This document shows, in pieces, positions 24,978 to 33,392 of a stretch of DNA of 64,000 nucleotides. The stretch covers positions 62,001-126,000 of the forward strand of contig CADATZ010000003.1 in assembly GCA_902791025.1 (NCBI GenBank), written 5' to 3'. Below the pieces are notes generated by a model. That model had not been told where the DNA came from. It ran no database searches and saw only the letters and a list, made by a program, of their open reading frames with translations. The position numbers and the translations under genes were made by a program. Numbering within the stretch: position 1 is the stretch's first letter; the number at the start of each line of letters is the position of its first letter. The stretch comes from an uncultured Chloroflexota bacterium (GTDB taxonomy: Bacteria; Chloroflexota; Anaerolineae; Anaerolineales; Anaerolineaceae).

Positions 24978-25017
24978 GAATAGCAGGGAATCACCGATTC
25001 GGTTTTCCCTGCTATTC
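24978..25017 (+). terminator. Intra-operon stem-loop, partial terminator or mRNA stabiliser
   Basis: A perfect 13-bp stem GAATAGCAGGGAA/TTCCCTGCTATTC with a 14-base loop is followed by only TTT, and the ATPase gene starts 16 bases later. It likely lowers read-through or protects the binding-protein message. Confidence 0.75.
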
Positions 25018-25032
25018 TTTCCGAGGTGAAAA

Positions 25033-26544
25033 ATGAGCACTGCCGCTTCCAATGTCCTTGAAGTCAAAGGCTTGACCAAAAGATTTGGCGGGACGACCGC
25101 CCTTGATCATGCGGACTGGTCATTGGCAAAAGGAGAAATTCATGCCATTGCCGGGGAGAATGGCGCTGGGAAATCTACACTCTGCAAGATGCTTGCCGGC
25201 GCTATTGTCCCATCTGAGGGTTCAATTACTATTGATGGAAAAACCTTCAGTAAACTAAATCCAGCTGAAGCCAAAAGAAACGGTATCGTGATGATCTACC
25301 AGGAATTTAATCTGGTACCCGAACTGCCGATCTACGAGAATATTTTTCTGGGTAAGGAGATCACGAAATTTGGTGTCAACGTCGATAAAGCCGCGATGAT
25401 CAAAAAGTCAGATGAACTGTTCCATCAGATGGGCGTGAAAGTTGATTCCAGAAAGATCATTGCGGATATTTCCGTTGCGTACTGTCAGCTTGTTGAGATC
25501 GCCAAGGCTTTGATGGAAAATGCAAAGATCTTGATCATGGATGAGCCGACTGCGCCATTGACCAACCAGGAGGTCGGAATCCTTTTTGAGATCATTGGCC
25601 GTTTGAAAGAACGCGGGATTACCATTGTCTACATTTCTCATCGAATGGAAGAGATATTTGAGCTTTCCGACCGTGTGACGATTATGCGTGACGGGAAGAT
25701 CATTACAACCCGGGAAATCGGGGATATCGACCAGAAAGAAATCATTTCCCTGATGGTCGGACATGAACTCGGTATGGATTTCCCGGTGCGGGGAAAGACG
25801 GAACGGTCAGCAGAGCCCGTTCTGTCAGTCCGGAATCTGACAACAGATAAGATCCGTGATATTTCGTTTGATCTGTATGGCGGTGAGATCCTCGGTCTTG
25901 CAGGACTGGTCGGAGCTGGCCGTACGGAAATCGTCCGTGCGATATTTGGCGCAGATAAGATCAAAAGCGGTGAGATATATTTACGGGGAAAGAAAACTGA
26001 TAAGCTTTCCATTCACAAGGCGATCAGTAAAAAGATTGGGTTGATCCCGGAAGATCGGAAACGTCAGGGCGTTCATCTCGAACTGCCAATCCTGCATAAC
26101 ATGACGCTGTTACAGTTAGATCGAATCAGTCGGCTGATGACGATTAATCCGAAAAAAGAACGTGCTGGTGCGGATGAATTTGTAAAGAAGCTTCGGATTA
26201 AAATGGGTAAGCTGTCGGATAACGCGTCCAGCCTGTCTGGAGGGAATCAGCAGAAAATCGTTCTGGCAAAATGGCTCGCAAACGAACCGGATATTCTTTT
26301 CTTTGATGAGCCGACCAGAGGTATTGACGTCGGTGCCAAAGCCGAAATCTATGAATTGATGGATGAATTGCGCAGCCAGGGAAAAGCGGTAATAATGATC
26401 TCTTCCGAAATGCCTGAAGTGTTGGGAATGTGTGACCGGATCCTTGTCCTTTATGAAGGAAATATGATGGGTGAAGTTATTGGTGAAACCGCTACGCAGG
26501 ATGATGTTATGACTTTAGCCTCTGGGCTGAAGTTGGAAAAATAA
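25033..26544 (+). CDS. Sugar ABC transporter ATP-binding protein (RbsA/MglA type)
   Basis: This 503-residue protein has two fused ATPase domains. The first has Walker A GENGAGKST and ends with LIMDEPTAPL; the second has a degenerate P-loop (GLVGAGRTEIVRAIFGA), the signature LSGGNQQKIVLAKWL and FFDEPTRGIDVGAKAEIY. One degenerate site is normal for this family. The first domain's signature region (ISVAYCQLVEIAKAL) is also non-canonical, as in many RbsA proteins. It energises import of the operon's sugar. GAGGTG is close to the start. Confidence 0.92.
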   Translation: MSTAASNVLEVKGLTKRFGGTTALDHADWSLAKGEIHAIAGENGAGKSTLCKMLAGAIVPSEGSITIDGKTFSKLNPAEAKRNGIVMIYQEFNLVPELPIYENIFLGKEITKFGVNVDKAAMIKKSDELFHQMGVKVDSRKIIADISVAYCQLVEIAKALMENAKILIMDEPTAPLTNQEVGILFEIIGRLKERGITIVYISHRMEEIFELSDRVTIMRDGKIITTREIGDIDQKEIISLMVGHELGMDFPVRGKTERSAEPVLSVRNLTTDKIRDISFDLYGGEILGLAGLVGAGRTEIVRAIFGADKIKSGEIYLRGKKTDKLSIHKAISKKIGLIPEDRKRQGVHLELPILHNMTLLQLDRISRLMTINPKKERAGADEFVKKLRIKMGKLSDNASSLSGGNQQKIVLAKWLANEPDILFFDEPTRGIDVGAKAEIYELMDELRSQGKAVIMISSEMPEVLGMCDRILVLYEGNMMGEVIGETATQDDVMTLASGLKLEK

Positions 26545-26562
26545 AACCAGACAGGGAGATGT

Positions 26563-27534
26563 ATGATGACAGCAAACAAAACAAGCTTTAAAAAAAGTTT
26601 TCTGCAGTTTTATAAAAAATACGGTGTGGTGTTTATTCTAGCCATTGAAATCATTTTTTTCTCCTTTGCGCATAAAAATTTCCTGTCTCTCAATAACTTT
26701 CTGAGTGTCGGGCGTCAGATCTCTTTTATTGGAATCGCAGCTATCGGGATGACAATGGTTTTGATCATCGGAGGGATCGATATTTCGGTCGGATCCATGC
26801 TCGCTTTTGCGGGTGTGTTTTCGACTAAGATTCTGGTTGATTTCGGACTTCCTTTGTGGCTTAGTATCCTTATTACTCTGATCATGGGAGCTTTTTTCGG
26901 AGCGATAAATGGTTTTTCCTGTGCTATTCTGCATATTCCGGCGCTGATTTCAACACTGGCAATGCAGACGATCTTAAAGGGTATCGCGTTCCTGCTTACC
27001 AATGCGTTGCCGGTTAAAGGTATGACAAAGGAATTTAAGTATCTTGGTCAGGGTTACTTGTTTGGTTTTTTCCCGATTCCGCTCCTTGTGATGCTGATCA
27101 TGTTTGTTCTTGGAACATGGATTCTGAACCGGACGACTTTTGGTCGCAGGCTTTATGCAGTCGGCGGAAATTCTGAAGCTGCCCGTCTTTCCGGTATCAA
27201 TACGAAGGTAATGACGATCCTGACTTATGCCATATGCGGTACATTTGCGGCTCTGTCCGGTGTGCTGATGGCGGGGCGTCTTGGTTCCGGCCAGCCTTCC
27301 ATTGGTGCCGATCATCCGATGGATGTGCTGACGGCAGCTGTTCTTGGCGGGATCAGCGTGAACGGTGGTAAAGGGAATATTGTCAACGTGCTGTTTGGTG
27401 CATTTATTATGGGGATCCTTTCTAACGGCATGGTCATGCTTGGCATCAATGAATACTGGCAGTGGGTCTTGAAAGGAATTGTGCTTCTGCTCGCAGTCAC
27501 GCTGAGCAATCTTGACGTGATCACTGAGGATTAG
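26563..27534 (+). CDS. Sugar ABC transporter permease (RbsC-like)
   Basis: This 323-residue integral membrane protein has about nine hydrophobic segments and the BPD_transp_2 signature: GIAAIGMTMVLIIGGIDISVGSM early, GRRLYAVGGNSEAARLSGI in the cytoplasmic coupling loop, and AAVLGGISVNGGKGN near the end. It forms the channel of the ribose-type importer with the ATPase 18 bases upstream. GGGAG precedes the tandem ATG. It is the last gene of the operon, followed by a stem-loop terminator. Confidence 0.92.
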   Translation: MMTANKTSFKKSFLQFYKKYGVVFILAIEIIFFSFAHKNFLSLNNFLSVGRQISFIGIAAIGMTMVLIIGGIDISVGSMLAFAGVFSTKILVDFGLPLWLSILITLIMGAFFGAINGFSCAILHIPALISTLAMQTILKGIAFLLTNALPVKGMTKEFKYLGQGYLFGFFPIPLLVMLIMFVLGTWILNRTTFGRRLYAVGGNSEAARLSGINTKVMTILTYAICGTFAALSGVLMAGRLGSGQPSIGADHPMDVLTAAVLGGISVNGGKGNIVNVLFGAFIMGILSNGMVMLGINEYWQWVLKGIVLLLAVTLSNLDVITED

Positions 27535-27580
27535 TCCGAAGAAACAGCAGTCTTTTACAGATACACGGAAGATATTATAG

Positions 27581-27622
27581 ATAGAAACGGCTCGGTGTGT
27601 TAGTACCGGGCTGTTTCTATTT
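27581..27622 (+). terminator. Terminator of the sugar operon
   Basis: A 16-bp stem (two wobble positions) with arms 27581-27596 and 27605-27620 closes an 8-base loop. The T-run after it is short. Confidence 0.7.
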
Positions 27623-27647
27623 CAATTTGGAATTTCTGTGATAGTTG

Positions 27648-27779
27648 ATCGGACGGCGAAAAGCCTGTCGGGACGGAAATGTTTCCCTTATTCAGATGTC
27701 TAATTTATTATGAAAAAAATGGCTTGAAGCAGGCCATTCTTTTCGAAAATCTTTTATCCGATGTGCATTTCCGTCCGAT
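27648..27779. repeat. Nested inverted repeat enclosing a terminator hairpin
   Basis: ATCGGACGG (27648-27656) is the exact inverse of CCGTCCGAT (27771-27779), and GGACGGAAATG (27671-27681) of CATTTCCGTCC (27766-27776); the two pairings compete for the same 3' arm. Inside lies AATGGC/GCCATT (27718-27738) with T-runs on both strands, the terminator of the minus-strand sortase unit. Possibly a small structured RNA or a decayed miniature element. Confidence 0.5.
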
Positions 27780-27911
27780 TCAGTAGTGCTCCGGAATATC
27801 ATCCTCAAAAAACCCTGACCGTTCTCTCTGCAGTTTTGCTCCGTGAACTAGAGCCCAGGCAAACAGGAACAGTACCAGCCAGACGATGAAGATAATCAGG
27901 AATGTTTTCAT
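27780..27911 (-). CDS. Small single-pass membrane protein next to sortase
   Basis: This 43-residue ORF begins MKTFLIIFIVWLVLFLFAWALVHGAK, a single membrane helix, and ends in a charged tail FFEDDIPEHY. AGGAGG lies 6 bases before the ATG, an ideal ribosome site, and only 16 bases separate it from the sortase stop, so the two are co-transcribed. I do not recognise the family; a sortase-associated membrane partner is an inference from position. Confidence 0.7.
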   Translation of the reverse strand: MKTFLIIFIVWLVLFLFAWALVHGAKLQRERSGFFEDDIPEHY

Positions 27912-27927
27912 TTTTTCCTCCTGAAGA

Positions 27928-28746
27928 TTAATATACAAATTCATCTGGTTCTGCAATTTTCCCTACCAGAAGGAACCTGCTGTTTTCGACATCGTAGGTG
28001 CAGAGCGTCAGGACAACAAAGCGGTCATCAGCGTCATACTCTGTATCTGAGTTGAAAGTAGATACAGCATTCCAATTATCGATCTGTCGCAGAAAAGCCT
28101 CGTCCGACTCATAATCGAAAGTGAAATCCCAGTATTCCACGTTCTGATATACACCCGCGACGGGAAGGATCTGGAAGCTGCCGTCAGGAGTGTAAAGATT
28201 TATATACGGATGTTCGTCATAAAACTTCTGTCTCTTATAGTTATGAATGTCCGTAAACATGGAGCCGTCTCCCATATAATGCCCGTAAATCACGGTCATC
28301 CGGTCTGAAAAGTCACCTTTGTTCCGAAAATCCATAAACGGTGTCCCAACTTTGTTCCAGGTTCCGTTTACAGCGCGACTGAGATAATAGTCGTTATCCC
28401 TGCTCTGCATGACAGGATAATCGACTTTTGTTCCCTCAAGCCGGATCCATCCCCGAATGTCAGGGGATATCTCTGCCAGGCTTTCAAAATCGATGGGCCC
28501 CCTTTTCATTTCTTCAGGCTGGATCTTTTTTTCCGCTCCGGTAGTCGGTGAAATTTCTGTTATTTCAGGATTTGTGATTTCTATCGATGCTGTCGGTGTC
28601 GGAATGTGGGCAATTTCTGAGATTTCTTCGTAAATATTCTCACCTTCTTTGTATTCACGCAGCGCTGTAAACAGCTTTTGTCCCATCACGACGCTTCCGC
28701 CTATGGAAACGATCAATATCATAAAGAACGGCAGTTTATATTTCAT
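27928..28746 (-). CDS. Class B sortase
   Basis: This 272-residue protein has an N-terminal signal anchor (5-22), a TPT-containing linker, and a sortase catalytic domain. Catalytic His156 lies in VIYGHYMGDGSMF, Cys249 in VVLTLCTYD and Arg257 in ENSRFLLVGK. The 'YGHYM..G.MF' pattern and the spacing place it in class B. Sortases cut a C-terminal sorting motif of exported proteins and join them to the envelope or to each other. The LPNTG protein at 61.1-63.9 kb is a candidate substrate, although class B enzymes usually prefer NPxTN-like motifs. It precedes the 43-residue membrane protein. Confidence 0.9.
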   Translation of the reverse strand: MKYKLPFFMILIVSIGGSVVMGQKLFTALREYKEGENIYEEISEIAHIPTPTASIEITNPEITEISPTTGAEKKIQPEEMKRGPIDFESLAEISPDIRGWIRLEGTKVDYPVMQSRDNDYYLSRAVNGTWNKVGTPFMDFRNKGDFSDRMTVIYGHYMGDGSMFTDIHNYKRQKFYDEHPYINLYTPDGSFQILPVAGVYQNVEYWDFTFDYESDEAFLRQIDNWNAVSTFNSDTEYDADDRFVVLTLCTYDVENSRFLLVGKIAEPDEFVY

Positions 28747-28839
28747 ATCTTCTTCCGCATAAAAATGTTCAGTAAAATATTACAAAGTGCCTTTCAAAAG
28801 CCGCATGCTGCCGTACGATACATGTATGGCGGAGTTAAT

Positions 28840-29439
28840 ATGAACGAAGATAATCTATACATCAAACTTGAACAGATTCCCGGCGGAGTCAGGCTGGATG
28901 AAAACTATTCCAGCCGCTTCGTTGAGTGCATCCAGGTGGATGAAATGCATGACTCCATGATGATCCTTCAGGGATTGATAAGCGTGATCGGGGAAGTAAA
29001 CCGTAGCAGTTTCTTCAAAGTGCTATATCCCCTGTTCGGGTGCAGTGTAAAGACTTTGAAAAAATATCTTTATGGTATCGCTGAAAACTGCAGCGGGGAT
29101 CATCTGTTTGAACGGGGTCACGGACAATTCTATGATGAGCTTGTTGTTGAGGGGTCACTTCCTGTACAGACTGTTTATTCCTATTCAATTGAGATCGATC
29201 TGATAAATTCTGTGAATCTTGAGCTGACGATCTATGACAACCTGTTCAAACACATAAAAACAGCAGGATCATCCGGTTTCGCGGATCCGGCGTCGCTTAC
29301 TGCCGCAGCGTTCGCTGAAACAATTTACGGTGAACTCTACTTTCCGGCACTGAAACTGCTGACTGGGGATGAATCGAATGAAAAAATCAAATCTTTTGTC
29401 GGAAATCTCATCGATGAACTGTACGTCCCATCTGTCTGA
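28840..29439 (+). CDS. Hypothetical protein upstream of recombination genes
   Basis: I do not recognise this 199-residue protein. It is soluble and mostly helical, with no signal peptide. The first 60 residues are polar, and the segment FFKVLYPLFGCSVKTLKKYLYGIAENC (about 60-87) could be a small HTH. The ATG at 28840 is chosen because GGCGGAG precedes it; the frame is open further upstream but that part is antisense to the sortase. It is the first of four same-strand genes ending with the Bet/RecT annealing protein, so a role in that DNA-processing set is possible. Confidence 0.55.
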   Translation: MNEDNLYIKLEQIPGGVRLDENYSSRFVECIQVDEMHDSMMILQGLISVIGEVNRSSFFKVLYPLFGCSVKTLKKYLYGIAENCSGDHLFERGHGQFYDELVVEGSLPVQTVYSYSIEIDLINSVNLELTIYDNLFKHIKTAGSSGFADPASLTAAAFAETIYGELYFPALKLLTGDESNEKIKSFVGNLIDELYVPSV

Positions 29440-29467
29440 ATGTGTATGCTTATGACAGCGGAGAAAA

Positions 29468-30424
29468 ATGCTGATGAATCCTGATTTTCTTTTACAAACC
29501 CCAAAGTCCTTTATCCTGAACAGACGGACGCATCTTGTGTCCGGATGGATGGAACTGGACCATGAACTGCTGGAGGACCTTTTCGCTTTACGTGATCCGG
29601 AAGGAGAAATGATACTGGAAGCTGTAGTTCCCGGAACTGATAAATCTGTTGTATATAAAAACGGTTATTCCGGGAAATATATGGAACTTTCCAATGGGCT
29701 CAGGCTGCCTGCTGATTATTCGGAAGAAGAATATGCCCGGATTTGCAGAATCATTTGTCTCGTATATGGTATTACGCCCTGTGAAATGAATATCATCTAC
29801 GGAGAACCTGCTGATGTTCCGGAACAGCCGTCAGAACCCGAGAGATCGATAGAAACATCTTCTGAGATATCGAAAGAAACAGTCGAAACCAACGCATCGG
29901 ACTCTATTCAACAGGTGGCCGATAACATTCAGATATCAGATTCTGTCATGGAAGTACTGGATGGATCCCAGATTCAGGTTACGGCTGAATATGAACTGAG
30001 ACCTTTCAGCAAATCCGAAGAGACCTGGCTGAGGCTTATGCTGGATAAAGTGAAAGAAGAGAAACCGTCCGATCGGATCCAGGTAACGGCATATAACGAC
30101 GAACATGAAATAATGCTTGAAAAACCGGACTGGGATAACATCATCGATCATCTGAAACATGACAGTCAGGCGCTTGCCGCGGCAAAACTGATGAAAAAAG
30201 CCGGGATCAAGCCGCCGGTAATGAATTTCCGCGGAATCAAAGAGCACAATAAAGTAGGAGGCGAAGCACTTTTTGTCTGGATGGATGAAGGCATTGCTTA
30301 TCTGCACGGCAGGCAGAAATACAGCAGAGGATATTTCTATGAACGGAGATTCAAATATGTGATCATGGATGATCCCCGCGAACTTCTGGAATGTTTCCGG
30401 AAAATGGAGGCTGAAAATGAATAA
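29468..30424 (+). CDS. Hypothetical protein preceding RelE-helicase fusion
   Basis: This 318-residue protein has no family I can name. Two folded parts are separated by an acidic Ser/Glu-rich linker (about 118-165, low complexity). The C-terminal part ends with an Arg/Tyr-rich strand (GRQKYSRGYFYERRFKYVIM). GGAG lies 5 bases before the ATG. Its last codons overlap the start of the next gene (ATGAATAA), so the two are translationally coupled. Because the next protein begins with a RelE-like domain, an antitoxin-like or regulatory role could be tested, but nothing in the sequence proves it. Confidence 0.55.
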   Translation: MLMNPDFLLQTPKSFILNRRTHLVSGWMELDHELLEDLFALRDPEGEMILEAVVPGTDKSVVYKNGYSGKYMELSNGLRLPADYSEEEYARICRIICLVYGITPCEMNIIYGEPADVPEQPSEPERSIETSSEISKETVETNASDSIQQVADNIQISDSVMEVLDGSQIQVTAEYELRPFSKSEETWLRLMLDKVKEEKPSDRIQVTAYNDEHEIMLEKPDWDNIIDHLKHDSQALAAAKLMKKAGIKPPVMNFRGIKEHNKVGGEALFVWMDEGIAYLHGRQKYSRGYFYERRFKYVIMDDPRELLECFRKMEAENE

Positions 30425-32492
30425 GGTCTATACCCGTAACAGCTTCATAGAGTCATATAACGATCTTCCGGAACTGTTCCGCGGCAATATCCGGGATGCC
30501 CTGATTGAATTCCGTGATTCCAAACTCATGAAAAGCAGACATCCGGAAAAGCTTCCGGCTTACGCAGGAATGTATTCACTGAGAGTTGACCGTCGGTACC
30601 GTATCCTGATGAATAAAATCGCCAGCGGAACTTATGTGCTGCTGCTGGTCGGTCCTCATGACGTTATTTATGACTGGGCGGAGAAAAACAAAAAGTCTGT
30701 CAGCGGGATGAGCATGGATCCTTCCGATTACATACGTCTGGAAGACGCTATGCCGGAATTATTCCCCGCACAGGAGTCCGCGCCGGAAAAAGATGAGCAG
30801 CTAATTGTCGATTCGGAACATCAAAGAAAAGGATTGTTCGGAAAAATCAGCGACCGGAAACTGATGAAAGGACTGACCGGTCCGGAGGAGCTCGATATCG
30901 TACGGAGCTGGATCACCATAGAGGACTTTGAAGCACAGGAAGGGACAATTTCCCGGAGCAGTGCTTTTTATCTCAGACATCTCTGCGACGGCATGTCGGT
31001 TGAAGAAGCGCTTCATGAATTGAATATCCTGAAACAGAATCATGAGGAACACGAAGCTTTTGAAAGAGAAATGGAAAATATCAGGAAGAACTACAGAAGC
31101 ACTTACATCAACAGCAATTTTCCTCATATCTCAGGCGACAAAGGCAAATACTGCCTTCTGGCAGGCACATTCGGTTCGGGCAAGACCGCGGAATTGATCG
31201 GGTCGATCAACAACGCGGATGAATATGTTCCCAAACGCGACCGCATCCTGTTTCTAGTCTCGAATCCGGACTATCTTTCCGATATGAGATCCTATCTTCA
31301 GATCGTGGCCGATCCGAAACAGATGAAACGGGTGGATGTCCTGGATTATACTGGTCTCATGACGCACCTGATGGAAGACTGCGGCAAAAGATGGGGGTAT
31401 GATTTCAGAGTCGCAGAGATAAACGAGGATGACGACCTTCTGGATATGTTCCTGGACGCCGCGGAATCGGTCGATGACCTGGATCTTGAGTCGTGGGACC
31501 TCATGCACGATTGGGCGTATGTTGCGGAAAACTACGGGGCTTTTACACAGGAAGAATACATGACGACACCTCGGCTGGAATGTGAAAACATCACTGAGGA
31601 ACAGCGGGAAAAGGTATGGGAGGTTTTTGAAAAATTCATCGGCCGCATGGAAGAGGAAAAATTCTATACCGTGGGATACGCCATTTCAAAACTGATGCCG
31701 GCGATCAAGAGAAAAAGCTACAAGCCTTACGGCCTGATCCTTGCTGATGACATACAGTTTCTGAATTATCTGAAGGTCGACTTTCTGACGCTTCTTCAGA
31801 AATCTTCTCTCAGTGCCTATTCAATCGATATCGGGCAGGAACATTATGTCCACTGCATGCGGGATCTGACGAATCCGAGATGTATTGAAGGGACTATCTT
31901 CTACGGCATCAAGAACCTCCGCCTGAACGCGGAAAAAATGAAGCTTGCATGTCCGCAGGTTCCATCATCGATGACAAAACTGCAGACGAATATGAAAGGG
32001 ATTGAACTCATACAGGTTGAATGCTGTGATCCGGAGGAAAACAGTGAGTTCGAACAAAAGCTGTGCGATCTTGTGCGCAGTCTGCCGGACCCGAACAACA
32101 ATGTGATCGTGGCGATCGATGATGAGGATGCGGAATCTTACAGCGAAATCCTGGAGAGACACGGTATCAACACCGTTATTGTCGATGATTCACAGTCGTA
32201 TTTTGACTATCTTCTGGATGACGGTATCCGTATCTGCACTTTCCTCAGGCTGGGATGTCTGGTTTTTGAAAATGTGATCATTCCAAACACATATGAAGAT
32301 CTGCTGGATCCGAATGTAGAGTCCGGGATGGAAATCCCCGACAGATACTGGTATTTTGACTGGATAGAGCGACTGGCGTACAAGATGATGCTTTTCGGGC
32401 ACGCTGTGGCTGCATCCAGAAAAACTACATACCTTTTTGAGCCGAAAGATGATGCAAGTCTGGTTCAGCTGTACCGGGAAAATGTACACTAA
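30417..32492 (+). CDS. RelE-like domain fused to a P-loop (UvrD/SF1-like) ATPase
   Basis: Residues 1-92 have the RelE/ParE toxin-like pattern: KLMKSRHPEKLPAYAGMYSLRVDRRYRILM, then TYVLLLVGPHDVIYDWAEK. After a linker and a helical segment comes a P-loop AGTFGSGKTAEL (Walker A, about 249-258) and a Walker B-like LILADDIQFL (about 441-450), followed by about 240 residues where SF1 motifs are hard to read. The fold is therefore helicase-like but diverged. Chosen start 30417 overlaps the upstream stop. It is 20 bases before the Bet/RecT gene. Whether the RelE part still cuts mRNA or serves as an RNA/DNA-binding wing is unknown. Confidence 0.65.
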   Translation: MNKVYTRNSFIESYNDLPELFRGNIRDALIEFRDSKLMKSRHPEKLPAYAGMYSLRVDRRYRILMNKIASGTYVLLLVGPHDVIYDWAEKNKKSVSGMSMDPSDYIRLEDAMPELFPAQESAPEKDEQLIVDSEHQRKGLFGKISDRKLMKGLTGPEELDIVRSWITIEDFEAQEGTISRSSAFYLRHLCDGMSVEEALHELNILKQNHEEHEAFEREMENIRKNYRSTYINSNFPHISGDKGKYCLLAGTFGSGKTAELIGSINNADEYVPKRDRILFLVSNPDYLSDMRSYLQIVADPKQMKRVDVLDYTGLMTHLMEDCGKRWGYDFRVAEINEDDDLLDMFLDAAESVDDLDLESWDLMHDWAYVAENYGAFTQEEYMTTPRLECENITEEQREKVWEVFEKFIGRMEEEKFYTVGYAISKLMPAIKRKSYKPYGLILADDIQFLNYLKVDFLTLLQKSSLSAYSIDIGQEHYVHCMRDLTNPRCIEGTIFYGIKNLRLNAEKMKLACPQVPSSMTKLQTNMKGIELIQVECCDPEENSEFEQKLCDLVRSLPDPNNNVIVAIDDEDAESYSEILERHGINTVIVDDSQSYFDYLLDDGIRICTFLRLGCLVFENVIIPNTYEDLLDPNVESGMEIPDRYWYFDWIERLAYKMMLFGHAVAASRKTTYLFEPKDDASLVQLYRENVH

Positions 32493-32511
32493 ATACATGG
32501 AGGGAACAACC

Positions 32512-33327
32512 ATGGACGAGAAATTTACATTTTCCGATAAGCAGCTTTCACGGCTTAGAATTGAATACAGCCAACTGGATGACAACGAATTTGATACCTT
32601 CGTTGAGCAGGCGGAACGCCTGGAACTGGATCCTTTCTCCCGGCAGATTTACGCGGTGAAAAAGGAAGGATCCCGGATGCAGGTTCTCTGCACAATTGAC
32701 GGACTCCGAATCGTTGCAGAACGGTCCAGCAAATATGCCGGGCAGACACCCGCCATGTGGTGCGGCAATGACGGCGTCTGGAAGGATGTCTGGCTTGAAA
32801 AGACTCCCCCGGCAGCCTGCAAGGTCGGCGTAATGCGCAGTGATTTCGCTCAGCCGTTGTACGCGGTAGCCCGCTTTGATTCCTATAACCAGGGCACTTC
32901 TTACTGGACAAGCATGCCGGACATCATGATCTCCAAATGCGCGGAAGCCCTTGCTCTGCGCCGCGCGTTCCCGGCGCGGCTTTCCGGGTGCTACTCCGAC
33001 GCGGAGATCAACACGGACAGGCAGGTACGGACGATGACCGTTCAGAAACCAGTTGAGGAAAAGGCATTCCTTGCCGAATTCATCGCTGATCCGGAAGCGC
33101 TGAAGCGGATAGATCTGGCTGAAGCTCTGAAGGAGCGGGATTCCGAGGGTGAGCTGTACAGTGATAAGAGTGCGGAAACACTGCTGAAAATCCGGAAACG
33201 TCTGAACCGGCTGCTGAAGGAAGAACAGCTTCCTGACGAGAAAGCTGCTGTTCTGCAGAGAAAACTGGATGCCATTGAGGCTATTCTCTGTGAAAAGCAG
33301 ATGCATGGCGCAGAAGCAACATTATAA
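32512..33327 (+). CDS. bet: Phage recombination protein Bet (RecT-family annealing protein)
   Basis: This 271-residue protein matches the Bet/RecT single-strand annealing family: LELDPFSRQIYAVKK, then IDGLRIVAERSSKYAGQTPAMWCGNDGVWKDVW, and MPDIMISKCAEALALRRAFPARLSGCYSDAEI. Bet proteins bind single-stranded DNA and anneal it to complementary strands in phage recombination. No lambda Exo-like nuclease is next to it; the partner may be the neighbouring RelE-ATPase or may lie outside the window. GGAGGG precedes the ATG at 32512. The C-terminal 100 residues are a charged helical extension. The gene ends in a strong bidirectional terminator. Confidence 0.9.
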   Translation: MDEKFTFSDKQLSRLRIEYSQLDDNEFDTFVEQAERLELDPFSRQIYAVKKEGSRMQVLCTIDGLRIVAERSSKYAGQTPAMWCGNDGVWKDVWLEKTPPAACKVGVMRSDFAQPLYAVARFDSYNQGTSYWTSMPDIMISKCAEALALRRAFPARLSGCYSDAEINTDRQVRTMTVQKPVEEKAFLAEFIADPEALKRIDLAEALKERDSEGELYSDKSAETLLKIRKRLNRLLKEEQLPDEKAAVLQRKLDAIEAILCEKQMHGAEATL

Positions 33328-33332
33328 ATAAT

Positions 33333-33367
33333 ATAAGACAAGGGGACAAAAAGTCCCCTTGTCTTAT
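33333..33367. terminator. Bidirectional rho-independent terminator
   Basis: A perfect 15-bp stem ATAAGACAAGGGGAC/GTCCCCTTGTCTTAT with a 5-base loop lies between the convergent bet and PLD-helicase genes. Confidence 0.85.
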
Positions 33368-33392
33368 AAAGACATCTGATATTATTTCTATG

